Positions 46,615-60,108 of a stretch of 64,000 nt of DNA are shown in pieces. The position numbers and the translations under genes were made by a program. The notes beneath the pieces are model-generated. The model searched no databases. It worked only from the letters and a program-made list of their open reading frames with translations, and had not been told where the DNA came from. The DNA is from Trichomonas vaginalis G3. Its lineage: Eukaryota; Parabasalia; Trichomonadida; Trichomonadidae. The DNA is taken from the NCBI RefSeq assembly GCF_026262505.1, contig NC_067204.1, positions 15,270,522 through 15,334,521 on the forward strand. Direction: 5' to 3'. How positions within the stretch are numbered: position 1 is the first letter of the stretch; every line of letters begins with the position of its first letter.

Positions 46615-47649
46615 AACAAGTAGATTTTGAAAATTCTGAAGAATCTAAAATAAAAAAAATTGAATCAAAAGGTAAAATAAGGATTTTACTTTATTCTGTG
46701 TAATTGTCATAGAACAGTATTTGAAATTTTCATAATTTAATTTTTCAAAGCACAAAATTTAAGAATTATAATATAATAATATGTTGGGCAAAATATTCAT
46801 ATTAAAATTTTTTTGTGAATACTCACAAAATGATTGCTGAAGAATGTAAAATATTTTAAATAAATAAAGAATAACTTGGTACAAAACATCAAAAGTGAAC
46901 ATGATGAATTTTTTATTTGAATGTGGCTCGATTGGCTCGGATTTTTTTGTCAAATCTATTGATTTTTTTGTCAAATCTATTGAAACTAATGGAGATGTAT
47001 TGATTTTGGAAATTAAATGCAAAAGTTGGTATTAATAGGGAAATATATAAATTGTTTATTTTCGAAAATAAAGAAACGGTCGGATTTCGAATACGAGAAT
47101 TTTTATTGATGTCTTTTTATCAACTTTAACAGAGGAAACCTTAAAAGAAAGCGCGGAATTGCATTTGTAAAATAGAAGTTTATTCGGCAAATGAAAAAAA
47201 AAAAATTAAATTTTAATTTTTCATCCTAAAAAAGGTATATTATTGCTTAATTCAATAAAAGTCAGGACAGATAATTTGTCTACTCATGAGAACGATAAGA
47301 TTATCAAGAACAAATCTTTGATTTTATCTATTATAGCTTGTATGTAGATCTTTTATCATATGAAATCTATATTTCCATATGGAAAATCATTCAACAAAAG
47401 TCTATCGATAACATATGAAATATTCAAGAATATATTTTTTGTTTTTGGTCACTAAGGAACATGTGTTTATTCCAATTTAGATACAAGTCAAAAGATATCT
47501 TTTTTTTATAACCGAGAAATCGATGTTGAAGGAATGCGTGTTGTACCGAAAAAAAGTGACGGGCAATGCCGTAAAATAATATTTTATTAAAAATTTTTTG
47601 GTGGAGAATTGGAAAATTTTTGTTGGAAAATTGGAAAATTTTCCTAATC
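46615..47649. other. Intergenic DNA, no gene seen
   Basis: About 1 kb, AT-rich. It contains a tandem 21-bp repeat GATTTTTTTGTCAAATCTAT (two copies near 46939-46981) and AATTGGAAAATTTT repeats just before the A tract at 47650. The open stretch at 46759-47022 (minus) does not look like protein. Confidence 0.4.
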
Positions 47650-47947
47650 AAAAAAAAAAAAAAAAAAAAAAAAAGGTAGTGGGGCTTCCAGGCACTTCGT
47701 GCCTTCTAGCCCTGAAGATGTTTAGTATAAATGAAGTTCTTATATACGGGTCTTCCAGGAGCTTTTCACAAATTATATATGTTTTCATGGTTTGTCAAGA
47801 CTTCTTCGTAATGAGTGTAAATGACCCAAAAATAATGTTTAGGGTAGAAGGTTAGATCTAACCTCTTTTCTAACCTCTTTTCTACCCTCTTGAATTTTCA
47901 AGACTTCTTCGTACATGTTTTGTCAAGACTTCTTCGTAATGAGTGTC
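47650..47947 (+). mobile_element. Left-end fragment of the virus-like element (fossil), abutting satellite
   Basis: 25 A (47650-47674), GGTAGTGGGGCTTCCAGG, hairpin GGCAC-TTC-GTGCC and about 270 bp matching 7382-7640, then an abrupt change to satellite at 47948. Only terminal sequence is left; no gene. It differs from the 7354 copy by a few substitutions and small length changes. Confidence 0.85.
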
Positions 47948-50900
47948 CTCAAAGAATTCCTCATTTAAGTATTACTTTTCATTGTTTTTTAAAAAAATAT
48001 CTTTGCTTATTTGTTCACATTTTTGACATTTATTATAGCTTTTTATCATATTTCCGATGATATGAATATATATTCTATATAAGAATGACGCTACATTCAA
48101 TCTAAGACCAATATCTCAAAGAATTCCTCATTTAAGTATTACTTTTCATTGTTTTTTTAAAAAATATCTTTGCTTATTTGTTCACATTTTTGACATTTAT
48201 TATATGCTTTTTATCATATTTCCGATGATATGAATATATATTCTATATAAGAATGACGCTACATTCAATCTAAGACCAATATCTCAAAGAATTCCTCATT
48301 TAAGTATTACTTTTCATTGTTTTTAAAAAATATCTTTCTTATTTGTTCACATTTTTGACATTTATATATGCTTTTTATCATATTTCCGATGATATGAATA
48401 TATTTCTATATAAGAATGACGCTACATTCAATCTAAGACCAATATCTCAAAGAATTCCTCATTTAAGTATTACTTTTCATTGTTTTTTTAAAAAATATCT
48501 TTGCTTTTGTTCACATTTTTGACATTTATTATATGCTTTTTATCATATTTCCGATGATATGAATATATATTCTATATAAGATGACGCTACATTCAATCTA
48601 AGACCAATATCTCAAAGAATTCCTCATTTAAGTATTACTTTCATTGTTTTTTAAAAAATCTTTGCTTATTTGTTCACATTTTTGACATTTATTATATGCT
48701 TTTTCTCATATTTCCGATGATATGAATATATATTCTATATAAGAATGACGCTACATTCAATCTAAGACCAATATCTCAAAGAATTCCTCATTTAAGTATT
48801 ACTTTTCATTGTTTTTTAAAAAATATCTTGCTTATTTGTTCACTTTTGACATTTATTATATGCTTTTTATCATATTTCCGATGATATGATATAATTTCTA
48901 TATAAGAATGACGCTACATTCAATCTAAGACCAATATCTCAAAGAATTCCTCATTTAAGTATTACTTTTCATTGTTTTTTAAAAAATATCTTTGCTTATT
49001 TGTTCACATTTTTGACATTTATTATATGCTTTTTATCATATTTCCGATGATATGAATATATATTCTATATAAGAATGACGCTACATTCAATCTAAGACCA
49101 ATATCTCAAAGAATTCCTCATTTAAGTATACTTTTCATTGTTTTTTAAAAAAATATCTTTGCTTATTTGTTCACATTTTTGACATTTATTATATGCTTTT
49201 TATCATATTTCCGATGATATGAATATATATTCTATATAAGAATGACGCTACATTCAATCTAAGACCAATATCTCAAAGAATTCCTCATTTAAGTATTACT
49301 TTCATTGTTTTTTAAAAAATATCTTTGCTTATTTGTTCACATTTTTGACATTTATTATATGCTTTTTATCATATTTCCGATGATATGAATATATATTCTA
49401 TATAAGAATGACGCTACATTCAATCTAAGACCAATATCTCAAAGAATTCCTCATTTAAGTATTACTTTTCATTGTTTTTTAAAAAATATCTTTGCTTATT
49501 TGTTCACATTTTTGACATTTATTATATGCTTTTTATCATATTTCCGATGATATGAATATATATTCTATATAAGAATGACGCTACATTCAATCTAAGACCA
49601 ATATCTCAAAGAATTCCTCATTTAAGTATTACTTTTTCATGTTTTTTAAAAAATATCTTTGCTTATTTGTTCACATTTTTGACATTTATTATATGCTTTT
49701 TATCATATTTCCGATGATATGAATATATATTCTATATAAGAATGACGCTACATTCAATCTAAGACCAATATCTCAAAGAATTCCTCATTTAAGTATTACT
49801 TTTCATTGTTTTTTAAAAAAATATCTTTGCTTATTTGTTCACATTTTTGACATTTATTATATGCTTTTTATCATATTTCCGATGATATGAATATATATTC
49901 TATATAAGAATGACGCTACATTCAATCTAAGACCAATATCTCAAAGAATTCCTCATTTAAGTATTACTTTTCATTGTTTTTAAAAAATATCTTTGCTTAT
50001 TTGTTCACATTTTTGACATTTATTATATGCTTTTTATCATATTTCCGATGATATGAATATATATTCTATATAAGAATGACGCTACATTCAATCTAAGACC
50101 AATATCTCAAAGAATTCCTCATTTAAGTATTACTTTTCATTGTTTTTTAAAAAATATCTTTGCTTATTTGTTCACATTTTTGACATTTATTATATGCTTT
50201 TTATCATATTTCCGATGATATGAATATATATTCTATATAAGAATGACGCTACATTCAATCTAAGACCAATATCTCAAAGAATTCCTCATTTAAGTATTAC
50301 TTTTCATTGTTTTTTAAAAAATATCTTTGCTTATTTGTTCACATTTTTGACATTTATTATATGCTTTTTATCATATTTCCGATGATATGAATATATATTC
50401 TATATAAGAATGACGCTACATTCAATCTAAGACCAATATCTCAAAGAATTCCTCATTTAAGTATTACTTTTCATTGTTTTTTAAAAAATATCTTTGCTTA
50501 TTTGTTCACATTTTTGACATTTATTATATGCTTTTTATCATATTTCCGATGATATGAATATATATTCTATATAAGAATGACGCTACATTCAATCTAAGAC
50601 CAATATCTCAAAGAATTCCTCATTTAAGTATTACTTTTCATTGTTTTTTAAAAATATCTTTGCTTATTTGTTCACATTTTTGACATTTATTATATGCTTT
50701 TTATCATATTTCCGATGATATGAATATATATTCTATATAAGAATGACGCTACATTCAATCTAAGACCAATATCTCAAAGAATTCCTCATTTAAGTATTAC
50801 TTTTCATTGTTTTTTAAAAAATATCTTTGCTTATTTGTTCACATTTTTGACATTTATTATATGCTTTTTATCATATTTCCGATGATATGAATATATATTC

Positions 50901-53900
50901 TATATAAGAATGACGCTACATTCAATCTAAGACCAATATCTCAAAGAATTCCTCATTTAAGTATTACTTTTCATTGTTTTTTAAAAAATATCTTTGCTTA
51001 TTTGTTCACATTTTTGACATTTATTATATGCTTTTTATCATATTTCCGATGATATGAATATATATTCTATATAAGAATGACGCTACATTCAATCTAAGAC
51101 CAATATCTCAAAGAATTCCTCATTTAAGTATTACTTTCATTGTTTTTTAAAAAATATCTTTGCTTATTTGTTCACATTTTTGACATTTATTATATGCTTT
51201 TTATCATATTTCCGATGATATGAATATATATTCTATATAAGAATGACGCTACATTCAATCTAAGACCAATATCTCAAAGAATTCCTCATTTAAGTATTAC
51301 TTTTCATTGTTTTTTAAAAAATATCTTTGCTTATTTGTTCACATTTTTGACATTTATTATATGCTTTTTATCATATTTCCGATGATATGAATATATATTC
51401 TATATAAGAATGACGCTACATTCAATCTAAGACCAATATCTCAAAGAATTCCTCATTTAAGTATTACTTTTCATTGTTTTTTAAAAAATATCTTTGCTTA
51501 TTTGTTCACATTTTTGACATTTATTATATGCTTTTTATCATATTTCCGATGATATGAATATATATTCTATATAAGAATGACGCTACATTCAATCTAAGAC
51601 CAATATCTCAAAGAATTCCTCATTTAAGTATTACTTTTCATTGTTTTTTAAAAAATATCTTTGCTTATTTGTTCACATTTTTGACATTTATTATATGCTT
51701 TTTATCATATTTCCGATGATATGAATATATATTCTATATAAGAATGACGCTACATTCAATCTAAGACCAATATCTCAAAGAATTCCTCATTTAAGTATTA
51801 CTTTTCATTGTTTTTTAAAAAATATCTTTGCTTATTTGTTCACATTTTTGACATTTATTATATGCTTTTTATCATATTTCCGATGATATGAATATATATT
51901 CTATATAAGAATGACGCTACATTCAATCTAAGACCAATATCTCAAAGAATTCCTCATTTAAGTATTACTTTTCATTGTTTTTTAAAAAATATCTTTGCTT
52001 ATTTGTTCACATTTTTGACATTTATTATATGCTTTTTATCATATTTCCGATGATATGAATATATATTCTATATAAGAATGACGCTACATTCAATCTAAGA
52101 CCAATATCTCAAAGAATTCCTCATTTAAGTATTACTTTTCATTGTTTTTTAAAAAATATCTTTGCTTATTTGTTCACATTTTTGACATTTATTATATGCT
52201 TTTATCATATTTCCATGATATGAATATATATTCTATATAAGAATGACGCTACATTCAATCTAAGACCAATATCTCAAAGAATTCCTCATTTAAGTATTAC
52301 TTTTCATTGTTTTTTTAAAAAATATCTTTGCTTATTTGTTCACATTTTTGACATTTATTATATGCTTTTTATCATATTTCCGATGATATGAATATATATT
52401 CTATATAAGAATGACGCTACATTCAATCTAAGACCAATATCTCAAAGAATTCCTCATTTAAGTATTACTTTTCATTGTTTTTTTAAAAAATATCTTTGCT
52501 TATTTGTTCACATTTTTGACATTTATTATATGCTTTTTATCATATTTCCGATGATATGAATATATATTCTATATAAGAATGACGCTACATTCAATCTAAG
52601 ACCAATATCTCAAAGAATTCCTCATTTAAGTATTACTTTTCATTGTTTTTTAAAAAATATCTTTGCTTATTTGTTCACATTTTTGACATTTATTATATGC
52701 TTTTTATCATATTTCCGATGATATGAATATATATTCTATATAAGAATGACGCTACATTCAATCTAAGACCAATATCTCAAAGAATTCCTCATTTAAGTAT
52801 TACTTTTCATTGTTTTTTAAAAAATATCTTTGCTTATTTGTTCACATTTTTGACATTTATTATATGCTTTTTATCATATTTCCGATGATATGAATATATA
52901 TTCTATATAAGAATGACGCTACATTCAATCTAAGACCAATATCTCAAAGAATTCCTCATTTAAGTATTACTTTTCATTGTTTTTTAAAAAATATCTTTGC
53001 TTATTTGTTCACATTTTTGACATTTATTATATGCTTTTTATCATATTTCCGATGATATGAATATATATTCTATATAAGAATGACGCTACATTCAATCTAA
53101 GACCAATATCTCAAAGAATTCCTCATTTAAGTATTACTTTTCATTGTTTTTTTAAAAAATATCTTTGCTTATTTGTTCACATTTTTGACATTTATTATAT
53201 GCTTTTTATCATATTTCCGATGATATGAATATATATTCTATATAAGAATGACGCTACATTCAATCTAAGACCAATATCTCAAAGAATTCCTCATTTAAGT
53301 ATTACTTTTCATTGTTTTTTAAAAAATATCTTTGCTTATTTGTTCACATTTTTGACATTTATTATATGCTTTTTATCATATTTCCGATGATATGAATATA
53401 TATTCTATATAAGAATGACGCTACATTCAATCTAAGACCAATATCTCAAAGAATTCCTCATTTAAGTATTACTTTTCATTGTTTTTTAAAAAATATCTTT
53501 GCTTATTTGTTCACATTTTTGACATTTATTATATGCTTTTTATCATATTTCCGATGATATGAATATATATTCTATATAAGAATGACGCTACATTCAATCT
53601 AAGACCAATATCTCAAAGAATTCCTCATTTAAGTATTACTTTTCATTGTTTTTTAAAAAATATCTTTGCTTATTTGTTCACATTTTTGACATTTATTATA
53701 TGCTTTTTATCATATTTCCGATGATATGAATATATATTCTATATAAGAATGACGCTACATTCAATCTAAGACCAATATCTCAAAGAATTCCTCATTTAAG
53801 TATTACTTTTCATTGTTTTTTAAAAAATATCTTTGCTTATTTGTTCACATTTTTGACATTTATTATATGCTTTTTATCATATTTCCGATGATATGAATAT

Positions 53901-56900
53901 ATATTCTATATAAGAATGACGCTACATTCAATCTAAGACCAATATCTCAAAGAATTCCTCATTTAAGTATTACTTTTCATTGTTTTTTAAAAAATATCTT
54001 TGCTTATTTGTTCACATTTTTGACATTTATTATATGCTTTTTATCATATTTCCGATGATATGAATATATATTCTATATAAGAATGACGCTACATTCAATC
54101 TAAGACCAATATCTCAAAGAATTCCTCATTTAAGTATTACTTTTCATTGTTTTTTAAAAAATATCTTTGCTTATTTGTTCACATTTTTGACATTTATTAT
54201 ATGCTTTTTATCATATTTCCGATGATATGAATATATATTCTATATAAGAATGACGCTACATTCAATCTAAGACCAATATCTCAAAGAATTCCTCATTTAA
54301 GTATTACTTTTCATTGTTTTTTAAAAAATATCTTTGCTTATTTGTTCACATTTTTGACATTTATTATATGCTTTTATCATATTTCCGATGATATGAATAT
54401 ATATTCTATATAAGAATGACGCTACATTCAATCTAAGACCAATATCTCAAAGAATTCCTCATTTAAGTATTACTTTTCATTGTTTTTTAAAAAATATCTT
54501 TGCTTATTTGTTCACATTTTTGACATTTATTATATGCTTTTTATCATATTTCCGATGATATGAATATATATTCTATATAAGAATGACGCTACATTCAATC
54601 TAAGACCAATATCTCAAAGAATTCCTCATTTAAGTATTACTTTTCATTGTTTTTTAAAAATATCTTTGCTTATTTGTTCACATTTTTGACATTTATTATA
54701 TGCTTTTTATCATATTTCCGATGATATGAATATATATTCTATATAAGAATGACGCTACATTCAATCTAAGACCAATATCTCAAAGAATTCCTCATTTAAG
54801 TATTACTTTTCATTGTTTTTTAAAAAATATCTTTGCTTATTTGTTCACATTTTTGACATTTATTATATGCTTTTTATCATATTTCCGATGATATGAATAT
54901 ATATTCTATATAAGAATGACGCTACATTCAATCTAAGACCAATATCTCAAAGAATTCCTCATTTAAGTATTACTTTTCATTGTTTTTTTAAAAAATATCT
55001 TTGCTTATTTGTTCACATTTTTGACATTTATTATATGCTTTTTATCATATTTCCGATGATATGAATATATATTCTATATAAGAATGACGCTACATTCAAT
55101 CTAAGACCAATATCTCAAAGAATTCCTCATTTAAGTATTACTTTTCATTGTTTTTTAAAAAATATCTTTGCTTATTTGTTCACATTTTTGACATTTATTA
55201 TATGCTTTTTATCATATTTCCGATGATATGAATATATATTCTATATAAGAATGACGCTACATTCAATCTAAGACCAATATCTCAAAGAATTCCTCATTTA
55301 AGTATTACTTTTCATTGTTTTTTAAAAAATATCTTTGCTTATTTGTTCACATTTTTGACATTTATTATATGCTTTTTATCATATTTCCGATGATATGAAT
55401 ATATATTCTATATAAGAATGACGCTACATTCAATCTAAGACCAATATCTCAAAGAATTCCTCATTTAAGTATTACTTTTCATTGTTTTTTAAAAAATATC
55501 TTTGCTTATTTGTTCACATTTTTGACATTTATTATATGCTTTTTATCATATTTCCGATGATATGAATATATATTCTATATAAGAATGACGCTACATTCAA
55601 TCTAAGACCAATATCTCAAAGAATTCCTCATTTAAGTATTACTTTTCATTGTTTTTTAAAAAATATCTTTGCTTATTTGTTCACATTTTTGACATTTATT
55701 ATATGCTTTTTATCATATTTCCGATGATATGAATATATATTCTATATAAGAATGACGCTACATTCAATCTAAGACCAATATCTCAAAGAATTCCTCATTT
55801 AAGTATTACTTTTCATTGTTTTTTAAAAAATATCTTTGCTTATTTGTTCACATTTTTGACATTTATTATATGCTTTTTATCATATTTCCGATGATATGAA
55901 TATATATTCTATATAAGAATGACGCTACATTCAATCTAAGACCAATATCTCAAAGAATTCCTCATTTAAGTATTACTTTTCATTGTTTTTTAAAAAATAT
56001 CTTTGCTTATTTGTTCACATTTTTGACATTTATTATATGCTTTTTATCATATTTCCGATGATATGAATATATATTCTATATAAGAATGACGCTACATTCA
56101 ATCTAAGACCAATATCTCAAAGAATTCCTCATTTAAGTATTACTTTTCATTGTTTTTTAAAAAATATCTTTGCTTATTTGTTCACATTTTTGACATTTAT
56201 TATATGCTTTTTATCATATTTCCGATGATATGAATATATATTCTATATAAGAATGACGCTACATTCAATCTAAGACCAATATCTCAAAGAATTCCTCATT
56301 TAAGTATTACTTTTCATTGTTTTTTAAAAAATATCTTTGCTTATTTGTTCACATTTTTTGACATTTATTATATGCTTTTTATCATATTTCCGATGATATG
56401 AATATATATTCTATATAAGAATGACGCTACATTCAATCTAAGACCAATATCTCAAAGAATTCCTCATTTAAGTATTACTTTTCATTGTTTTTTAAAAAAT
56501 ATCTTTGCTTATTTGTTCACATTTTTGACATTTATTATATGCTTTTTATCATATTTCCGATGATATGAATATATATTCTATATAAGAATGACGCTACATT
56601 CAATCTAAGACCAATATCTCAAAGAATTCCTCATTTAAGTATTACTTTTCATTGTTTTTTAAAAAATATCTTTGCTTATTTGTTCACATTTTTTGACATT
56701 TATTATATGCTTTTTATCATATTTCCGATGATATGAATATATATTCTATATAAGAATGACGCTACATTCAATCTAAGACCAATATCTCAAAGAATTCCTC
56801 ATTTAAGTATTACTTTTCATTGTTTTTTAAAAAATATCTTTGCTTATTTGTTCACATTTTTGACATTTATTATATGCTTTTTATCATATTTCCGATGATA

Positions 56901-58516
56901 TGAATATATATTCTATATAAGAATGACGCTACATTCAATCTAAGACCAATATCTCAAAGAATTCCTCATTTAAGTATTACTTTTCATTGTTTTTAAAAAA
57001 TATCTTTGCTTATTTGTTCACATTTTTGACATTTATTATATGCTTTTTATCATATTTCCGATGATATGAATATATATTCTATATAAGAATGACGCTACAT
57101 TCAATCTAAGACCAATATCTCAAAGAATTCCTCATTTAAGTATTACTTTCATTGTTTTTTAAAAAATATCTTTGCTTATTTGTTCACATTTTTGACATTT
57201 ATTATATGCTTTTATCATATTTCCGATGATATGAATATATATTCTATATAAGAATGACGCTACATTCAATCTAAGACCAATATCTCAAAGAATTCCTCAT
57301 TTAAGTATTACTTTTCATTGTTTTTTTAAAAAATATCTTTGCTTATTTGTTCACATTTTTGACATTTATTATATGCTTTTTATCATATTTCCGATGATAT
57401 GAATATATATTCTATATAAGAATGACGCTACATTCAATCTAAGACCAATATCTCAAAGAATTCCTCATTTAAGTATTACTTTTCATTGTTTTTTAAAAAA
57501 ATATCTTTGCTTATTTGTTCACATTTTTGACATTTATTATATGCTTTTTATCATATTTCCGATGATATGAATATATATTCTATATAAGAATGACGCTACA
57601 TTCAATCTAAGACCAATATCTCAAAGAATTCCTCATTTAAGTATTACTTTTCATTGTTTTTTAAAAAATATCTTTGCTTATTTGTTCACATTTTTGACAT
57701 TTATTATATGCTTTTTATCATATTTCCGATGATATGAATATATATTCTATATAAGAATGACGCTACATTCAATCTAAGACCAATATCTCAAAGAATTCCT
57801 CATTTAAGTATTACTTTTCATTGTTTTTTAAAAAATATCTTTGCTTATTTGTTCACATTTTTGACATTTATTATATGCTTTTTATCATATTTCCGATGAT
57901 ATGAATATATATTCTATATAAGAATGACGCTACATTCAATCTAAGACCAATATCTCAAAGAATTCCTCATTTAAGTATTACTTTTCATTGTTTTTTAAAA
58001 AATATCTTTGCTTATTTGTTCACATTTTTGACATTTATTATATGCTTTTTATCATATTTCCGATGATATGAATATATATTCTATATAAGAATGACGCTAC
58101 ATTCAATCTAAGACCAATATCTCAAAGAATTCCTCATTTAAGTATTACTTTTCATTGTTTTTTAAAAAATATCTTTGCTTATTTGTTCACATTTTTGACA
58201 TTTATTATATGCTTTTTATCATATTTCCGATGATATGAATATATATTCTATATAAGAATGACGCTACATTCAATCTAAGACCAATATCTCAAAGAATTCC
58301 TCATTTAAGTATTACTTTTCATTGTTTTTTAAAAAATATCTTTGCTTATTTGTTCACATTTTTGACATTTATTATATGCTTTTTATCATATTTCCGATGA
58401 TATGAATATATATTCTATATAAGAATGACGCTACATTCAATCTAAGACCAATATCTCAAAGAATTCCTCATTTAAGTATTACTTTTCATTGTTTTTTAAA
58501 AAATATCTTTGCTTAT
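47948..58516 (+). repeat. 167-bp satellite array, about 63 units
   Basis: Head-to-tail repeat with a period of 167 bp measured on successive copies (50105, 50272, 50439). Each unit holds, in order, GAATTCCTCATTTAAG, a T6/A6 stretch, TTTGCTTATTTGTTCACATT, ATATGCTTTTTATCATATTT, CCGATGATATGAATATATAT, AGAATGACGCTACATTCAAT and CTAAGACCAATATCTC. Middle units are almost identical, differing mainly in T/A run length; the first seven or so carry more small deletions. No coding potential. The same sequence forms the outer end of the MULE (6081-6311). Confidence 0.97.
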
Positions 58517-60108
58517 AGATCCAAGGTGATGTGATTTTTGCATCCCTGGGATGGACGATACACCCAAAGTGTCACCTTTTTTGGGATAACATGAATTTTA
58601 AATATCATGAGAGTTCTGCAAACCATATGCACAATATCTATTCAGCCTGACTTCTTGTATATATGAGTTAGACTTCTTAAATATTGTGCTTGGGGCGATA
58701 TAAGCATTTCCGAGATTACCATCGTGCTCTATAGTATGCTACTTCTCCCTGGTTCTAGCTCAGTTCCAAGGATATTGGCGTTCAAGGATTTGGCAAGGTC
58801 CTTCCGAAGTCTCTCATTCGATGAGAGATTTCGGAAGAATCTTGCCTTAAAGTACTCCAACTCTTGTTCTTTTGTTCCTAAATAGTGGGAAAAGTTATTT
58901 GACTACTTAAGGTAGAGATTATCCGAGGTCCCTCATTTGATGAGAGGCCTCGGATAATCTCTGCCTTAAAATTGTACACTTGTAGTCCATGAGAGTGTAA
59001 GTATACATTGATAGGACAGCTTTCTTCTGAAGTCTTAGATTTGATGAGAACCTCAGAAGAAAACTGTCCTATTTTATAGTAAAAGGAGTTTCAGGAGCTC
59101 CAAAGCTCCCTTTCGTAAGGATTAGGAGCTTTGGAGCTCCTGGTTCGTAGATGTGTTTCGCATCTTTCATCAGCAAAGGACATTTACCATCTGGGACTAT
59201 GTTGATGGAGACTCAGGAGCTCCAAAGCTCCCTTTAGTAAGGATTAGAAGCTTTGAAGCTCCTGGTTCGTAGACGTGTTTCGCATCTTTCATCAGAAGAG
59301 GCCCAAATGGTAAATAGCCTCTGCTGATGAGCTTCAGGAGCTCCAAGGCTCCCCCTCGTAACGATTAGGAGCTTTGTAGCTCCTGAAGGTAAGGTAGGAT
59401 TGCTCTGATCTCTAATCAGTAGATGCCATGCCTCATTATGAACTCTACTGACAAGAGATCAAGAGCTCCAAGGACTCCCTTTTTAGTTAGTGGCGTTCTC
59501 ACCATTTAGTAGGATTGCTGATCCTACTAATGAAGTGATCACTTAGTATACGTTTTGAATAAATTGAATTTTTTTTTAGAATTTAGTATTTTTTATAGAC
59601 ATCACATGTATATTATAAATACATAAATATATTCTTTAATTCAAAAAATTCAATTCGGTTTTGGGATGGGTATCCCAGCCCCAAGTATTCAATTTTATTC
59701 AATTTTTTAAGAATTTTGGGTTGGGATGCCCAGACCAAAACAAGCTTTATATTTTGATGTGTAGATACGTATGTGTGCATCATTGTTGTGTTATATATTA
59801 TGTTTTTAAAGAAAAAAATCTGATTCAAAAAAAATTATCACTAATTAGTTGATAATATAAAGAAAAAATAGATAAATTGTATGTTTTGAGAGTATTTATC
59901 CAGATTCACTCATATGAATTCATTAAATAGTGTCTTTTTACTCCCAAATTTATTTTGAATTATTGAAATCAAAGAAAAAAATCAAAAAAAAATTCTCGAA
60001 ATTTTTATTTTCAAAAAAAAATTTGGATTTTATATTGAAAACTGACACTGGGAGGACGATAGGGCTGGGATTGGAGATACCCCGCTCACTTGGGAAAAAT
60101 ACGGATCT
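58517..60108. mobile_element. 1,592-bp hairpin-rich insertion in the satellite
   Basis: Interrupts a satellite unit and is flanked by a 14-bp direct repeat ATATCTTTGCTTAT (58503-58516 and 60109-60122). Its ends are AGATCC and GGATCT, a short inverted pair, with weaker inverted similarity further in (TGGGATGGAC near the left, CTGGGATTGG near the right). No gene is recognisable. The left half holds a row of strong stem-loops; the right half (59545-60100) is AT-rich with GGGATGGGTATCCC and TTGGGATGCCCAG motifs. It is unlike any DNA-transposon family I can name. Confidence 0.7.
58792..59543. repeat. Row of nine or more stem-loops inside the insertion
   Basis: Stems found by eye: 58792-58846 (26-bp arms, loop TCG), 58911-58965 (26-bp arms, loop TTG), 59011-59072 (about 28-bp arms), 59092-59142 (18 bp perfect, CAGGAGCTCCAAAGCTCC), 59214-59264, 59290-59329, 59333-59387, 59402-59466 and 59503-59532. 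The first three share the TCTCAT/ATGAGA loop base; the GGAGCTCC type recurs three times, two of them about 122 bp apart with the shared spacer TTCGTAGAYGTGTTTCGCAT. AAGTGATCACTT (59533-59544) is a further palindrome. Confidence 0.85.

Noticed and set aside
46759-47022. Gene on the minus strand (87 codons)
   Set aside because: Its only notable feature is a tandem 21-bp DNA repeat; composition is that of AT-rich non-coding DNA.
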